DNA of 54,184 bases, taken from contig NZ_CAXQBR010000055.1 in assembly GCF_964222135.1 (NCBI RefSeq), positions 1 through 54,184 of the forward strand, in the 5' to 3' direction. This stretch comes from Euzebya sp. (GTDB lineage: Bacteria; Actinomycetota; Nitriliruptoria; Euzebyales; Euzebyaceae). This document shows, piece by piece, positions 16,746-25,713 of the stretch (the first letter of the stretch is position 1; each line of letters begins with the position of its first letter). Under the pieces are notes generated by a model, which was not told the origin of the DNA, did no database searches, and saw only the letters and a list, made by a program, of their open reading frames with translations. A program made the position numbers and the translations under genes.

Positions 16746-18200
16746 TCAGCCCAGGTCCAGCTCCGGGTAGAGGGGGTGGCGGGCCAGGAGGTCCGCCGCA
16801 CGCGAGCGGCACCCCTCCGCGGTCGACGCCGGGAGGTCGTAGCGGGCCTGGGACTCCGACGACGGCGTGGTCGCGGACAGCGCGGTCGCGATGATGTCGG
16901 CGACCTCGTCCATCTCCGCGGTCCCCATGCCGAGGGTCGTGACCGCCGGGGTCCCGATGCGGACGCCGGAGGTGTACCAGGCGCCGTTCGGGTCGGCCGG
17001 GATCGAGTTGCGGTTCGTCACGACGCCCGCGTCGAGCAGCGCCTGCTCGGCCTGCCGGCCGGTCAGGTCGAACGACGTGGCCGTGTCGATCAGCACGAGG
17101 TGGTTGTCGGTCCCGCCGCTGACGACGGTCACGTCCCGCTTGGCCAGCGCCTCCGCCAGCGCCTTCGCGTTGTCGACGATCCGGCCGGCGTAGGTGCGGA
17201 ACTCCTCGGTCAGCGCCTCGGCGAACGCCACCGCCTTGGCCGCCATCACGTGCGGCATCGGGCCGCCGAGCACGAGCGGGCAGCCGCGGTCGACGAACGG
17301 GGCGAACTCCTCGGTGCACAGCACCATCCCCCCGCGCGGCCCGCGGAGCGACTTGTGCGTCGTCGTGGTCACGACCGGCGCGTGGGCGACCGGATCGTGG
17401 TCGCCGGTGAAGACCTTGCCGGCCACCAGCCCCGCGAAGTGGGCCATGTCGACCATCAGCGTGGCATCGACCTCGTCGGCGATCTCGCGCATCCGCGCGA
17501 AGTCGATCAGCCGCGGGTAGGCGGAGTAGCCGGCGACGATGATCAGCGGCCGGAACTCCCTGGCCATCCGCGCGACGTCGTCGTAGTCGATCTGCCCGGT
17601 CTGGGGGTCGACGCCGTAGGACCGCTGGTGGAACAGCTTGCCGGAGATGTTCGGCCGGAACCCGTGGGTCAGGTGCCCGCCGGCGTCGAGCGACATCCCG
17701 AGCATCCGCTGGTCGTTGAGGCGGTGGCGGAGGTCCTCCCAGTCGTCCTCGTCGAGGGCGGCGACGTTCTTCACGCCGTGGTCGGCCAGCGCGGGCGCCT
17801 CGACGCGGGCGGACAGGATCGACCAGAACGCGACCAGGTTCGCGTCGATGCCCGAGTGCGGCTGGACGTAGGCGTGGTCGGCCCCGAACAGCTGACGGGC
17901 GCGATCTGCGGCCAGCGACTCGACCTCGTCGACCCACTCACAGCCGGCGTAGAACCGGTGGCCGGGGGTGCCTTCGGCGTACTTGTCGCTGAGCCAGTTG
18001 CCCATCGCGAGCAGGACGGCGGGTGAGGCGTAGTTCTCGCTGGCGATCAGCTTGAGCTGGCTGCGCTGGTTGCCCAACTCGCCGCGGATCATGTCAGCGA
18101 CCTGCGGGTCGGTGCCGCCGATGACGTCGAGGCTGGCGCGGTAGGCGGTGCTCTCGAGGGACGGGCCCTCTGGGGAGCGACTTTCTGGGGAGGGGGACAC
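16746..18200 (-). CDS. glyA: serine hydroxymethyltransferase
   Basis: A PLP enzyme (484 aa) interconverting serine and glycine while loading one-carbon units on tetrahydrofolate. The PLP lysine sits in [14 protein letters not shown] (about residue 260), and LIASENYAS and [16 protein letters not shown] are the usual active-site blocks. At 484 residues it is longer than the roughly 420-aa common form, with an extra segment around 125-170 ([20 protein letters not shown]), as in a longer actinobacterial type. It starts with GTG 18200, with GAGGAG five bases away. A ZTP riboswitch lies in the leader about 35 bases upstream, so expression should rise when the folate-stress nucleotide ZMP/ZTP accumulates. 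Confidence 0.96.
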   Translation of the reverse strand: MSPSPESRSPEGPSLESTAYRASLDVIGGTDPQVADMIRGELGNQRSQLKLIASENYASPAVLLAMGNWLSDKYAEGTPGHRFYAGCEWVDEVESLAADRARQLFGADHAYVQPHSGIDANLVAFWSILSARVEAPALADHGVKNVAALDEDDWEDLRHRLNDQRMLGMSLDAGGHLTHGFRPNISGKLFHQRSYGVDPQTGQIDYDDVARMAREFRPLIIVAGYSAYPRLIDFARMREIADEVDATLMVDMAHFAGLVAGKVFTGDHDPVAHAPVVTTTTHKSLRGPRGGMVLCTEEFAPFVDRGCPLVLGGPMPHVMAAKAVAFAEALTEEFRTYAGRIVDNAKALAEALAKRDVTVVSGGTDNHLVLIDTATSFDLTGRQAEQALLDAGVVTNRNSIPADPNGAWYTSGVRIGTPAVTTLGMGTAEMDEVADIIATALSATTPSSESQARYDLPASTAEGCRSRAADLLARHPLYPELDLG

Positions 18201-18231
18201 GGGGACTCCTCGCTGGCGTGGTGGGTTGCGT

Positions 18232-18316
18232 GGTGCGGTGCCCAGGCGCGCGGCGTGTGGAGCTCGGGCCGCTCCCCGGTGGTCAGATCCACCCGTGCGC
18301 CAGTCACGGCCGAGCA
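18232..18316 (-). ncRNA. ZTP (pfl) riboswitch in the glyA leader
   Basis: Read on the minus strand, the leader shows the conserved ZTP core. A stem strand CTCGGCC leads into CGTGACTGGCG, followed by a small helix GGTGG...CCACC and the CGGGGAGC joint. GGCCCGAG then closes the first stem with one bulge. After a linker comes CGCGCCTGGGCACCG, containing the invariant CGCCTGGGCA block that forms the ligand pocket and pseudoknot. The class is known to control glyA, folD and purine genes. It lies just before the glyA Shine-Dalgarno, so translational or terminator-type control is possible. The call rests on motif order and stem pairing by eye. Confidence 0.88.
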
Positions 18317-18383
18317 GGCCACAGCGTAGTCAGGGCCGCCGGGGGGTGTCGAGCGGGTCCGACGGCGGGGTAGGACGCCGACG

Positions 18384-18890
18384 ATGCCCGAGCTCCAGGT
18401 CGCCGTCATCGCCGACACCCACCGCACCGCTGCCCGCGCCGAGGACCTGCCGCCGGAGGTCTACGCGCTGTGCAAGTCCGCCGACGTGATCCTGCACGCC
18501 GGCGACATCACCGACCGCGCGGTGCTGGACGTCCTCGGCCGGTACGCAGCCGTCCACGCCGTCCTGGGCAACAACGACCGGGGGCTTGAGGAGGAGCTGC
18601 CCGAGCGCCTCGAGCTCGACCTCGCCGGCGTGGCGGTCGCGATGGTCCACGACAGCGGGCCGGCGAAGGGCCGTGAGGCACGCCTGCACCGCATGTTCCC
18701 GACCGCCGGCGTCGTCGTCTTCGGCCACAGCCACATCCCCTGGGACACCGTCGGCGTCGACGGCCAGATCCTCTTCAACCCCGGATCTCCCACCCAGCGC
18801 CGGCGCCAACCGGTCGCCACCTGCGGCCGCCTGGTCCTGGCCGACGGCGCGGTCGTGCGCCGAGAGATCATCCCCATCCACTCGGCCTGA
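18384..18890 (+). CDS. YfcE/MJ0936-type metallophosphoesterase
   Basis: A compact calcineurin-like phosphodiesterase (168 aa) expected to bind two metal ions and cleave phosphodiesters. The metal ligands are in order: IADTH (D-x-H, about 9-13), HAGDI, GNND, MVHDSG and GHSHIPW. The family length is matched. A TAGGAC box lies 7 bases before the ATG, as for other putative leaderless genes here. It is divergent from glyA, with the riboswitch in between. The substrate is unknown. Confidence 0.88.
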   Translation: MPELQVAVIADTHRTAARAEDLPPEVYALCKSADVILHAGDITDRAVLDVLGRYAAVHAVLGNNDRGLEEELPERLELDLAGVAVAMVHDSGPAKGREARLHRMFPTAGVVVFGHSHIPWDTVGVDGQILFNPGSPTQRRRQPVATCGRLVLADGAVVRREIIPIHSA

Positions 18891-18922
18891 TCTGGCGCGC
18901 GTCGGCTGGTCAACCGGCCCAC

Positions 18923-19118
18923 GGGATGGATTCGACATCTCCGTGCCGTCGTGGTGGTCACCGCCCGAATGGATTCGACACGGGACCCTGTTGCTCATGA
19001 CCACCGGAGTGATCAGGACGAACGACTGAGGCACATGGTGTCTGGCCACCCCTCCCCCTCCCGTTCCTGGGTGTCGATTCCATCCCGGGCCGCGCGACCA
19101 CGATGTCGAATCCATCCC
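18923..19118. repeat. R1 inverted-motif element (two forward, two reverse copies)
   Basis: The 311-base gap between the phosphoesterase and hydrolase genes has no gene but carries a 196-base element. A perfect 17-base inverted repeat forms its ends: GGGATGGATTCGACATC at 18923-18939 and its reverse complement at 19102-19118. Inside lie a second forward copy (ATGGATTCGACA, 18969-18980) and a second reverse copy (TGTCGATTCCATCCC, 19072-19086). The four copies share GGATTCGACA or close variants. The array could fold into a cruciform or RNA hairpin. No transposase gene is adjacent. Confidence 0.8.
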
Positions 19119-19201
19119 AGGGATCACGCGGGGATTGACAGGTGAATCACCTCTCAGGAACGATGTCCGTCCACACCTCCGTCGGATGATCGGACCCCGC
19201 G

Positions 19202-20257
19202 ATGACCATGACCGCCCAGCTGCTCGACACCGCCGTCGGGCCCGTCAACGTCCGTACCGACGGCCGGACCGCCGGCGAGCCGGTCGTGTTCGTCCACGGC
19301 AACCTCTCCGACGCGCGGATCTTCGACGAGCAGGCCGATCTGCTCGGCGAGGGCTTCCGCGCCGTCGCCGTCGACCAGCGCGGGTTCGGGTCCACCCCGC
19401 CGCGCCCGGTCGACGCCACCCGCGGCGTCCGGGACCTGGCCGACGACGTGACCGCCGCGATCGACGCGCTCGACCTCGGCCCGGTCCACCTGGTCGGGCA
19501 CTCCATGGGCGGCGGGGTGGTCATGCAGATCGCCCTGGACCGGCCCGAGGCGGTGCGGTCCCTCACCCTCGTCGCCCCCATCAGCCCGTACGGGTTCGGG
19601 GCCACCTTGCCCGACGGCAGCCCGACCACCCCGGACTTCGCCGGCTCGGGCGGGGGAGGGGCCAACCCCGAGCTCGTCCGCCTCATGCGCGAGCAGGAGC
19701 GCGGCGGCGACCACCCCGCGTCCCCGCGGTCGGTGACCCGGTCGATCTTCTTCCCCTCCCCGGACGACATCCGGGACGAGGACCTCATCGTCGACGGGAT
19801 CCTGGCCGCCGCGGTCGGTGACGACCACTACCCGGGGGACTCGGTGCCGTCGGACAACTGGCCCGGGGTCGCGCCCGGGGACCGGGGGATCCTGAACGCG
19901 ATCAGCCCGAAGCACTTCGACCTGTCCGGCTTCGGCACGGCGGGCCTGGCGGTGCCGGTGCTGTGGGTCCACGGTGCGGCGGACATGGTCGTCAACGAGC
20001 GGTCGATGTTGGACTTCGGGACCCTCGGCGAGGATGGCGCGGTGCCGGGGTGGCCCGGGGCGGACGTCCACCCGCCCCAGCCGATGGTCACCCAGATGCG
20101 CGCGGTGCTCGAGCGCCACGCCGCCGGCGGCGCGACGGTCCGCGAGGAGGGCTGGACCGACGCCGGCCACTTCATCTTCACCCAGCACCCCCACCGCTTC
20201 GCCGAGCTGCTCGCCGACCACCTGCAGGCGGCGGCGCGGCCAGAGCCGGCGTCGTGA
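19202..20257 (+). CDS. alpha/beta-fold hydrolase
   Basis: A 351-aa serine hydrolase. FVHGNLSDARIF is the oxyanion/HG region, and the nucleophile elbow GHSMGGG holds the catalytic Ser near residue 100; a late GHF (in DAGHFIFTQHP) supplies the His. No signal peptide is seen. It is the first gene of an overlapping set with an acyl-CoA ligase (sharing GTGA), a TetR regulator, a second hydrolase and 3-hydroxybutyrate dehydrogenase. That context suggests it frees a carboxylic acid from an ester or lactone for CoA activation. The exact substrate is not readable. Confidence 0.85.
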   Translation: MTMTAQLLDTAVGPVNVRTDGRTAGEPVVFVHGNLSDARIFDEQADLLGEGFRAVAVDQRGFGSTPPRPVDATRGVRDLADDVTAAIDALDLGPVHLVGHSMGGGVVMQIALDRPEAVRSLTLVAPISPYGFGATLPDGSPTTPDFAGSGGGGANPELVRLMREQERGGDHPASPRSVTRSIFFPSPDDIRDEDLIVDGILAAAVGDDHYPGDSVPSDNWPGVAPGDRGILNAISPKHFDLSGFGTAGLAVPVLWVHGAADMVVNERSMLDFGTLGEDGAVPGWPGADVHPPQPMVTQMRAVLERHAAGGATVREEGWTDAGHFIFTQHPHRFAELLADHLQAAARPEPAS

Positions 20258-21789
20258 GCCCACCGCCACCGGCAGCACCGTCCGCGGGCCAGCCTCGCGC
20301 CGACGACATGGTCGTCGGCCGCTGGCTCCGCGACCGTGCCGTGGCCACGCCCGAGCGGGTGGCGATCCGCTTCGGCGACACCACCACCACCTACGCCGAG
20401 CTGCACACCGCGGCCCGCGCGCTCGCTGCCGGGCTGGTCGAGCGGGGGATCCGCCACGGCGACCGGGTCGCGGTCCTCACGACCAACCGGCCCGAGCACG
20501 TCGAGGTGCTGTTCGCCTGCGCGACCGCCGGCCTGGTGCTCGTCCCCCTCAACCCCCGCCTGACCGCCCCCGAACTGGCCTGGCAGCTCGACGACAGCGA
20601 GCCGGCGCTGCTCCTGACCGGTCCCGGGCAGGCCGACCTGGGCGCCGCCGCGGTCGCCGCCGCCGGCCGTCGGGTGGCCACCCACCCCCTCACCGACCTC
20701 GCCGCGTTGCACGGCGACGGCCCGATCGGGTCGGCGGCGACCGACCACGATCCGCTGCTGCTGGTCTACACCTCCGGCACCACCGGTCGGCCCAAGGGTG
20801 CGGTGCTGACCCACGCCAACTGCTTCTGGACCAACCTGTCCCTCGACCGGGTGGTCGACGTCACCACGACCGACACCGTCCTGCAGGTGCTGCCGCAGTT
20901 CCACGTCGGCGGGTGGAACGTCCAGCCGCTGCTCGCCTGGTGGAAGGGCGCCACGGTGGTCCTCGAGCCCGACTTCGACCCCGCCCGCGCGCTCACCCAG
21001 ATCGCCGCGCACCGCGTCACCACGATGATGGGGGTGCCGGCGACGTACCTGTTCATGGCCGAGGAGGCCACGTTCGCGACCACCGACCTGTCGAGCCTCC
21101 GCCAGGCCGTCGTCGGCGGCGCGCCGATCGCCGAGAAGCTCCTGCGGACCTACCACGAGCGCGGTGTCGCCCTCCTCCAGGGCTACGGCCTGACCGAAGC
21201 GGCGCCGAACGTGCTGTGCCTCTCCGCCGAGCACGTCGCGGACCGCCTCGGCTTCGCCGGGCGCCCCTACCCGCACGTCGAGGTCGCGCTGCGCGCCGCC
21301 GACGGCACCCCGGTGGAGGGGGAGGGGAGGGGTGAGCTGTGCGTCCGCGGTCCCGCCACCTTCGCCGGCTACTGGCGCAACCCAGAGGCGACCGCCGCGG
21401 CCTACGACGACGGGTGGCTGCTGACCGGCGACGTCGCCGAGCGGGACGCCGAGGGCTTCTACCGCATCGTCGACCGCACCACCGACCTGTACGTCTCCGG
21501 GGGCGAGAACGTCTACCCCGCCGAGGTCGAGGCCGCCCTGGCCGAGCACCCCGACGTGGTCGAGGTCGCCGTCGTCGGCGTCCCCGACGACCGCTGGGGG
21601 GAGGTCGGGCGCGCCCACGTCGTGCGCCGGGCCGGTGCCACCGCCTCCGCAGAGGAGCTGCGGGCGTCCTGCCGGGCGCGCCTGGCCGGCTACAAGGTCC
21701 CCCGCGACGTGGTGTTCGTGGACGAGCTGCCGCGCTCCGCGGTCGGCAAGGTCCAGAAGACCGCGCTACGGCGGGGAGACGCCTCATGA
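20254..21789 (+). CDS. acyl-CoA ligase (AMP-forming)
   Basis: A 511-aa ANL-superfamily synthetase that activates a carboxylic acid with ATP and joins it to CoA. The phosphate-binding loop YTSGTTGRPKGAVLTHAN, the QGYGLTEAAPN motif, the hinge segment DRTTDLYVSGGENVYPAEVE and the C-terminal catalytic Lys region RSAVGKVQKTALR are all intact. The GTG start overlaps the preceding hydrolase stop (GTGA), so translation is coupled. Chain length is unclear; short or medium acids fit the neighbouring 3-hydroxybutyrate dehydrogenase. Confidence 0.92.
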   Translation: MSPPPPAAPSAGQPRADDMVVGRWLRDRAVATPERVAIRFGDTTTTYAELHTAARALAAGLVERGIRHGDRVAVLTTNRPEHVEVLFACATAGLVLVPLNPRLTAPELAWQLDDSEPALLLTGPGQADLGAAAVAAAGRRVATHPLTDLAALHGDGPIGSAATDHDPLLLVYTSGTTGRPKGAVLTHANCFWTNLSLDRVVDVTTTDTVLQVLPQFHVGGWNVQPLLAWWKGATVVLEPDFDPARALTQIAAHRVTTMMGVPATYLFMAEEATFATTDLSSLRQAVVGGAPIAEKLLRTYHERGVALLQGYGLTEAAPNVLCLSAEHVADRLGFAGRPYPHVEVALRAADGTPVEGEGRGELCVRGPATFAGYWRNPEATAAAYDDGWLLTGDVAERDAEGFYRIVDRTTDLYVSGGENVYPAEVEAALAEHPDVVEVAVVGVPDDRWGEVGRAHVVRRAGATASAEELRASCRARLAGYKVPRDVVFVDELPRSAVGKVQKTALRRGDAS

Positions 21790-22451
21790 GCACCAGCGAG
21801 TCGCGCCTGAGCACCGGCCCGTGGGCCGTGGAGCAGGAGGCCGCCCCCATCGGCACCGACGGCAAGGCGCTGTCCGCCCGCGGTGAGGCCACCCGCCGGC
21901 GGCTGCTCGACGCGGCCGAGACCTGCTTCGCCACGCTCGGCTGGGAGGACGCGTCGATCGTCAAGATCACCGAGTCCGCCGGCGTGTCGATCGGCACCTT
22001 CTACCGCTACTTCGACACCAAGCAGGCGGTGTTCGACGAGCTGGTCGACGACCTCAACCGCCGGGTGCGCCACGCGATGAGCGAGTCCGCCGCCCGCGGC
22101 CGCACCCGCGCCGAGCGGGAGCGGCTGGGCTTCAAGGGCTTCTTCACCTTCACCGCCGAGCACCGGGCGCTGTACCGGATCATCCGGCAGGCCGAGTTCG
22201 CCTCACCCGCCGCCCTGCACCGCCACTACGACCGGATCGCCGCCGGGTACGTCGACGGGCTCCGTGCCGCCCAGGCCGACGGGGAGATCGCCGCTGACGT
22301 CGACCCCGAGGTCGCTGCGTGGGCGCTGATGGGCATCGGCGAGCTGATCGGCATGCGCTGGACCATGTGGGGCGAGACCGACGAGGTGCCCGACGCGGTC
22401 CTCGACCAGGTCGTCGCCTTCATCACCCGAGGGCTGGGAGGGGACGCGTGA
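21786..22451 (+). CDS. TetR-family transcriptional regulator
   Basis: A 221-aa repressor-type protein. The N-terminal HTH is typical: TRRRLLDAAETCFATLGWEDASIVKITESAGVSIGT appears in pieces around 35-75, ending in GTFYRYFDTKQAVFDEL. The C-terminal helical domain would bind a ligand, perhaps an acyl-CoA or ester. ATG overlaps the ligase stop (ATGA), and its own stop overlaps the next hydrolase start (GTGA). The regulator is therefore co-translated with the enzymes it probably controls. Confidence 0.92.
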   Translation: MSTSESRLSTGPWAVEQEAAPIGTDGKALSARGEATRRRLLDAAETCFATLGWEDASIVKITESAGVSIGTFYRYFDTKQAVFDELVDDLNRRVRHAMSESAARGRTRAERERLGFKGFFTFTAEHRALYRIIRQAEFASPAALHRHYDRIAAGYVDGLRAAQADGEIAADVDPEVAAWALMGIGELIGMRWTMWGETDEVPDAVLDQVVAFITRGLGGDA

Positions 22452-23362
22452 CCGGATCCACATCGACGACCGCGGCGTTCACCGTCCCCGTCGACGGCGG
22501 CCACCTCGCGGTCTGGTCCTGGGGTCCACCCGACGGGCCGGTCGTCGTCGCCGCCCACGGCATCACCTCCTCCCACGTGTTCTGGCGTCCCGTCGGCGAG
22601 CGGTTGGCCGCGGAGGGGATCCGCCTCCTCGCCCCCGACCTGCGGGGGAGGGGTCGGTCCGCGGACTTGCCGGGGCCGTCGTCGATGGCCCGGCACGCCG
22701 AGGACCTGATGGCGGTGCTGGACCACGCGGGAGTGGAGGACGCGGTGCTGGTCGGCCACTCGATGGGCGGGTTCGTGGTCGCGACCGCGGCGGTCCGCCA
22801 CCCCTCCCGCGCCTATCGGGTGGTGCTGGTCGACGGGGGACCGCCGCTCGGCGACGACCTGCCGGCGGACGTCGACGTCGAAGCGGCGCTCGGGGCGATC
22901 ATCGGCCCCTCACTGGCCCGGCTCGCCGAGCGCTACCCCGATCGCGCGACCTACCGGGCGTTCTGGGCCGGCCACCCCTCCTTCGCCGCGGTCCCCCCTG
23001 ACCTGGTCGAGGCCTACGCGGACCACGACCTCGTGCCCACGGGGGAGGGGACGTGGCGTTCGTGCGTCGACCGCGACCGGGTGATCGAGGACGGCCGCGA
23101 CACCCTCACCTCGACCGCGTTGCGGACCGCGGTTGTCGACGCGGCGGCCGCCGGGACGCCGATCACGTTCCTCCACGCCGAGCGGGGGATGCTCGACGGC
23201 CCCGAGGGCCTGTACCCGCCGGCGCGCGTGAACGCGCTGCTCGGTGGGCAGGACTCGATCGAGGTGCGGCTCGTGGCCGACACCAACCACTTCACGATAG
23301 GCATGAGCCCGCACGGGGCGGCCGCCGTCGCGGCTGCGGTGGCCGAGGCGGTGCGAGCCTGA
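22448..23362 (+). CDS. alpha/beta-fold hydrolase
   Basis: A second serine hydrolase in the cluster (304 aa). It has AAHGITSSHVFW for the oxyanion hole, DLRGRGRS, the nucleophile elbow GHSMGGF (Ser near 104), and a C-terminal TNHFTIG for the catalytic His. GTG 22448 overlaps the TetR stop. Sequence similarity to the first hydrolase of this cluster is low, so the two probably act on different esters or steps. Substrate unknown. Confidence 0.86.
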   Translation: MTGSTSTTAAFTVPVDGGHLAVWSWGPPDGPVVVAAHGITSSHVFWRPVGERLAAEGIRLLAPDLRGRGRSADLPGPSSMARHAEDLMAVLDHAGVEDAVLVGHSMGGFVVATAAVRHPSRAYRVVLVDGGPPLGDDLPADVDVEAALGAIIGPSLARLAERYPDRATYRAFWAGHPSFAAVPPDLVEAYADHDLVPTGEGTWRSCVDRDRVIEDGRDTLTSTALRTAVVDAAAAGTPITFLHAERGMLDGPEGLYPPARVNALLGGQDSIEVRLVADTNHFTIGMSPHGAAAVAAAVAEAVRA

Positions 23363-23399
23363 CGACGTGCGTCAGACGAGGCAGGGAGGACCGACCCAC

Positions 23400-24146
23400 A
23401 TGGCAGACCTGGAGGGACGGACCGCGGCGGTGACCGGCGCGGCCAGCGGGATCGGCGCGGCGTGCGCACGTCGGCTCGCGGCAGCCGGCGCGGCCGTGGT
23501 CGCGATCGACATCGACGACGAGGGGGTCGAGGCGATCGCCGACGAGGTCGACGGCGACCCGATCGTGGTCGACCTGTCCGACGCGGACGCGGTGGCCCGG
23601 TTGGATCTCGAGGTCGACGTCCTCGTCAACAACGCCGGCCTGCAGCACGTCGACCCGGTGCAGGACTTCCCCCTCGAGCGGTGGGAGACCATCATCGCCG
23701 TCATGCTCACCGCGCCGTTCGTCCTGGCCCGGCAGGTGGTCACGGGCATGTACGACCGCGGGTGGGGGCGGATCATCAACATCTCGTCGGTGCACGGGCT
23801 CCGGGCGTCGCCGTACAAGGCCGCGTACGTGGCGGCCAAGCACGGGCTGGAGGGGCTGAGCAAGGTCTTGGCCCAGGAGGGCGGACCGCACGGGGTCACC
23901 TCGAACTGCATCAACCCCGCCTACGTCCGGACCGCGTTGGTGGAGGCCCAGATCGCCGACCAGGCCCGGACGCACGGCATCTCCGAGGACCGGGTCGTCG
24001 AGGAGATCATGCTGACCGAGCCGGCCGTCAAGCGGCTGATCGAGCCCGAGGAGGTCGCCGAGCTCGCCGCCTACCTCTGCACGGACGCCGCCGGGATGGT
24101 CAACGGCGCCTCGTGGACGGTGGACGGTGGCTGGACCGCGCGGTAG
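23400..24146 (+). CDS. 3-hydroxybutyrate dehydrogenase (SDR family)
   Basis: An NAD-dependent short-chain dehydrogenase (248 aa) that most resembles D-3-hydroxybutyrate dehydrogenase, which oxidises 3-hydroxybutyrate to acetoacetate. The cofactor loop is TGAASGIG (about 12-19) and NNAG is at about 79-82. The catalytic Ser lies in NISSVHG and the YxxxK motif in YVAAKHG. The blocks NAGLQHVDPVQDFP, NPAYVRTALVE and IEPEEVAELAAYLC are characteristic of this subfamily. ATG 23400 follows a GGGAGG site. It lies 37 bases after the hydrolase and ends the catabolic set. Confidence 0.85.
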   Translation: MADLEGRTAAVTGAASGIGAACARRLAAAGAAVVAIDIDDEGVEAIADEVDGDPIVVDLSDADAVARLDLEVDVLVNNAGLQHVDPVQDFPLERWETIIAVMLTAPFVLARQVVTGMYDRGWGRIINISSVHGLRASPYKAAYVAAKHGLEGLSKVLAQEGGPHGVTSNCINPAYVRTALVEAQIADQARTHGISEDRVVEEIMLTEPAVKRLIEPEEVAELAAYLCTDAAGMVNGASWTVDGGWTAR

Positions 24147-24152
24147 CTGCCC

Positions 24153-24374
24153 CTACCCCTCCACCCGGTCGGACTGGGCCTGCAGCTCGTCGATCAGCTC
24201 GGAGGCCTGCGCCTTCGTGAGGTCGGCCGGGATCTCCCTGCCGGTCTCCTCAGCCAGGGTGGTCAGGTAGGACTGCTGCGCGCCGGTCATCGGCTCGTCG
24301 CCGGAGACCCACTGCGCGGGGTCCTTCTCGGTGTTGGACCGGGCCGGATCGGGGTTCGTGGTGGTGTCGTCCAT
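24153..24374 (-). CDS. DUF3072 small protein
   Basis: A 73-aa soluble protein with the DUF3072 pattern: an acidic N-terminus, then MTGAQQSYLTTLAEETG and LTKAQASELIDELQ. The family is widespread in actinobacteria and has no established role; the second half looks like a small helical SAP-like or HTH-like unit. It converges on the dehydrogenase gene (6-base gap) and lies beside the repeat-flanked accessory patch. Confidence 0.8.
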   Translation of the reverse strand: MDDTTTNPDPARSNTEKDPAQWVSGDEPMTGAQQSYLTTLAEETGREIPADLTKAQASELIDELQAQSDRVEG

Positions 24375-24456
24375 GCCGTGGTCCTACCCAGGATCCGCAG
24401 TGGCGAACACACGTTCGTCTACCGGGACTGGTCCGGGTCCGTCCGGGTCCGGCCGG

Positions 24457-24585
24457 ACTCTCAGTGCACTGACCCGGGTCAGTGCGTGGGTGTGCCGGCG
24501 CGGGTGCGGTCCTGACCTGCGCTTCCTCGACGGTCGGTGCGGTCCCCGTCGCAGCTGAACGGCGTTAGGTGCACCGAGAGTTCGA
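24457..24585. repeat. R2 palindromic element, copy A
   Basis: A 129-base intergenic element. ACTCTCAGTGCA (24457-24468) opens it and TGCACCGAGAGT (24570-24581) closes it in inverted orientation. A 20-base perfect palindrome (24466-24485) overlaps the first motif. A degenerate second forward motif lies near 24527-24540. The last 30 bases (24556-24585) recur at 25816-25845 with a single mismatch. A tandem 10-mer GTCCGGGTCC (24431-24450) precedes it. Confidence 0.8.
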
Positions 24586-24641
24586 TCGGGCGACCGGGCG
24601 AGGGGAGGGGCGAGGTGACGCCGACGGGCACCCCGGCGCCC

Positions 24642-25640
24642 TCAGCCCGCGGGGTGGAGGGTGCGGAGCGGGAGGCGCCGCGGCGGTTGGATCGGCAGCG
24701 GGGCCCGTGGGAGGGCGCCGGCGGCGACGAGCTGCTCGCGGTGCACCCGCTCGGTGTGGATGAACCGCGCCAGCCCGCCGGCGTCCGCCAGCATCGACTT
24801 GGTCACGACGATGACGCGGTACCCCAAGCGCTCGAGGGCGTGCCGGCGGGTCGCGTCCGCCTCGGTCCGGCCGTCGTGCGGGTTGCCGTGGTACTCGATG
24901 ATCAACATCGCCGAGAGGAACACGAAGTCCACCCGCAGCTGGCCGACGATCACGACCTGGCAGTCGGGGAGGGGTGGGTGGTCCTCGAAGAGGAGGCGGA
25001 AGGCCCTCCGCTCGCCCTCGCTCTCCTGGTCGAAGGCGCCCGCGTCGTACAGCGCGACCAGCCGGCGGGCGCCCGCGTGGCCGAGGGCCTGCCAGGTGGC
25101 CACCGCGTCCGGCAGCCAGAGCTTCCGGTCCCACCGCAGCTGGTCCACCGCCGTCCGGATCTGCCGGTCCGACAGGTCGCGGTCCAGCGCGGCGTCGGCG
25201 ACCGCGCGGTCGGGGAAGGTGGTCGGGTGGCCCAGCAGGTGGCGGACGGCGACCTCGGCCAGATCGACCCGACGGCGGGAGAACGCCTGCGGTGTGGAGC
25301 GCGGGTCGCGGCCGCCGGCGACGAGCACGAGCGGGCGGCAGGGCAGCTCGAACCCCTCCACACGCTCGAGGGCCAGCACCGGCGCACCGGAGAAGACAGC
25401 CGGCACGTCCGGGGTCGTGGCGCGCTGGCCGATGTAGCGGGTCGCCAGGTGGAGGCACTGGTCGTCGGGCACCTCGCCGTCGGCGTCGCGGTAGATGCCG
25501 TGGAGCAGGCGCTCTGCGAGGCCGTCCACGACCCACCCGGCCGGCTGCGTCCGGTGGAACCCGAGCCGGACGAGCTCACGGGTGGACAGGATCCTCCCGG
25601 GAGCGCGGGCGAAGGCCTCCGCGGCGGCCCTGGGCAGCAT
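24642..25640 (-). CDS. DUF559-type nuclease-like protein with AbiEi-like N-terminus
   Basis: A 332-aa protein. The N-terminal part (ILSTRELVRLGFHRTQPAGW, then LHGIYRD) looks like the winged-helix domain of AbiEi-type antitoxins. The C-terminal part looks like the DUF559/Vsr-like restriction-endonuclease fold: ERRAFRLLFEDHP, then RVDFVFLSAMLIIEYHG, where Asp and Glu sit as in a PD-(D/E)xK site, then RRHALERLGYRVIVVTKSML. A partner toxin gene is absent. ATG 25640 is the first good start downstream of repeat copy B; the gene exactly fills the space between two R2 elements. DNA cleavage is inferred only from the fold-like motif. Confidence 0.75.
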   Translation of the reverse strand: MLPRAAAEAFARAPGRILSTRELVRLGFHRTQPAGWVVDGLAERLLHGIYRDADGEVPDDQCLHLATRYIGQRATTPDVPAVFSGAPVLALERVEGFELPCRPLVLVAGGRDPRSTPQAFSRRRVDLAEVAVRHLLGHPTTFPDRAVADAALDRDLSDRQIRTAVDQLRWDRKLWLPDAVATWQALGHAGARRLVALYDAGAFDQESEGERRAFRLLFEDHPPLPDCQVVIVGQLRVDFVFLSAMLIIEYHGNPHDGRTEADATRRHALERLGYRVIVVTKSMLADAGGLARFIHTERVHREQLVAAGALPRAPLPIQPPRRLPLRTLHPAG

Positions 25641-25713
25641 CAGCCGAGCGTCGCGGGTGCGGCGGATCCGGCGCGGACGAGTTGCTCCAGGGTGTGGACA
25701 ACTCCCTCCCCTG

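Noticed and set aside
18923-19118. Insertion sequence with terminal inverted repeats
   Set aside because: No transposase frame lies inside, and the inner copies repeat the end motif; kept only as a repeat element.
24642-25640. AbiE-type toxin-antitoxin pair
   Set aside because: Only the AbiEi-like N-terminus is seen; there is no adjacent AbiEii nucleotidyltransferase gene, and the C-terminus is nuclease-like.
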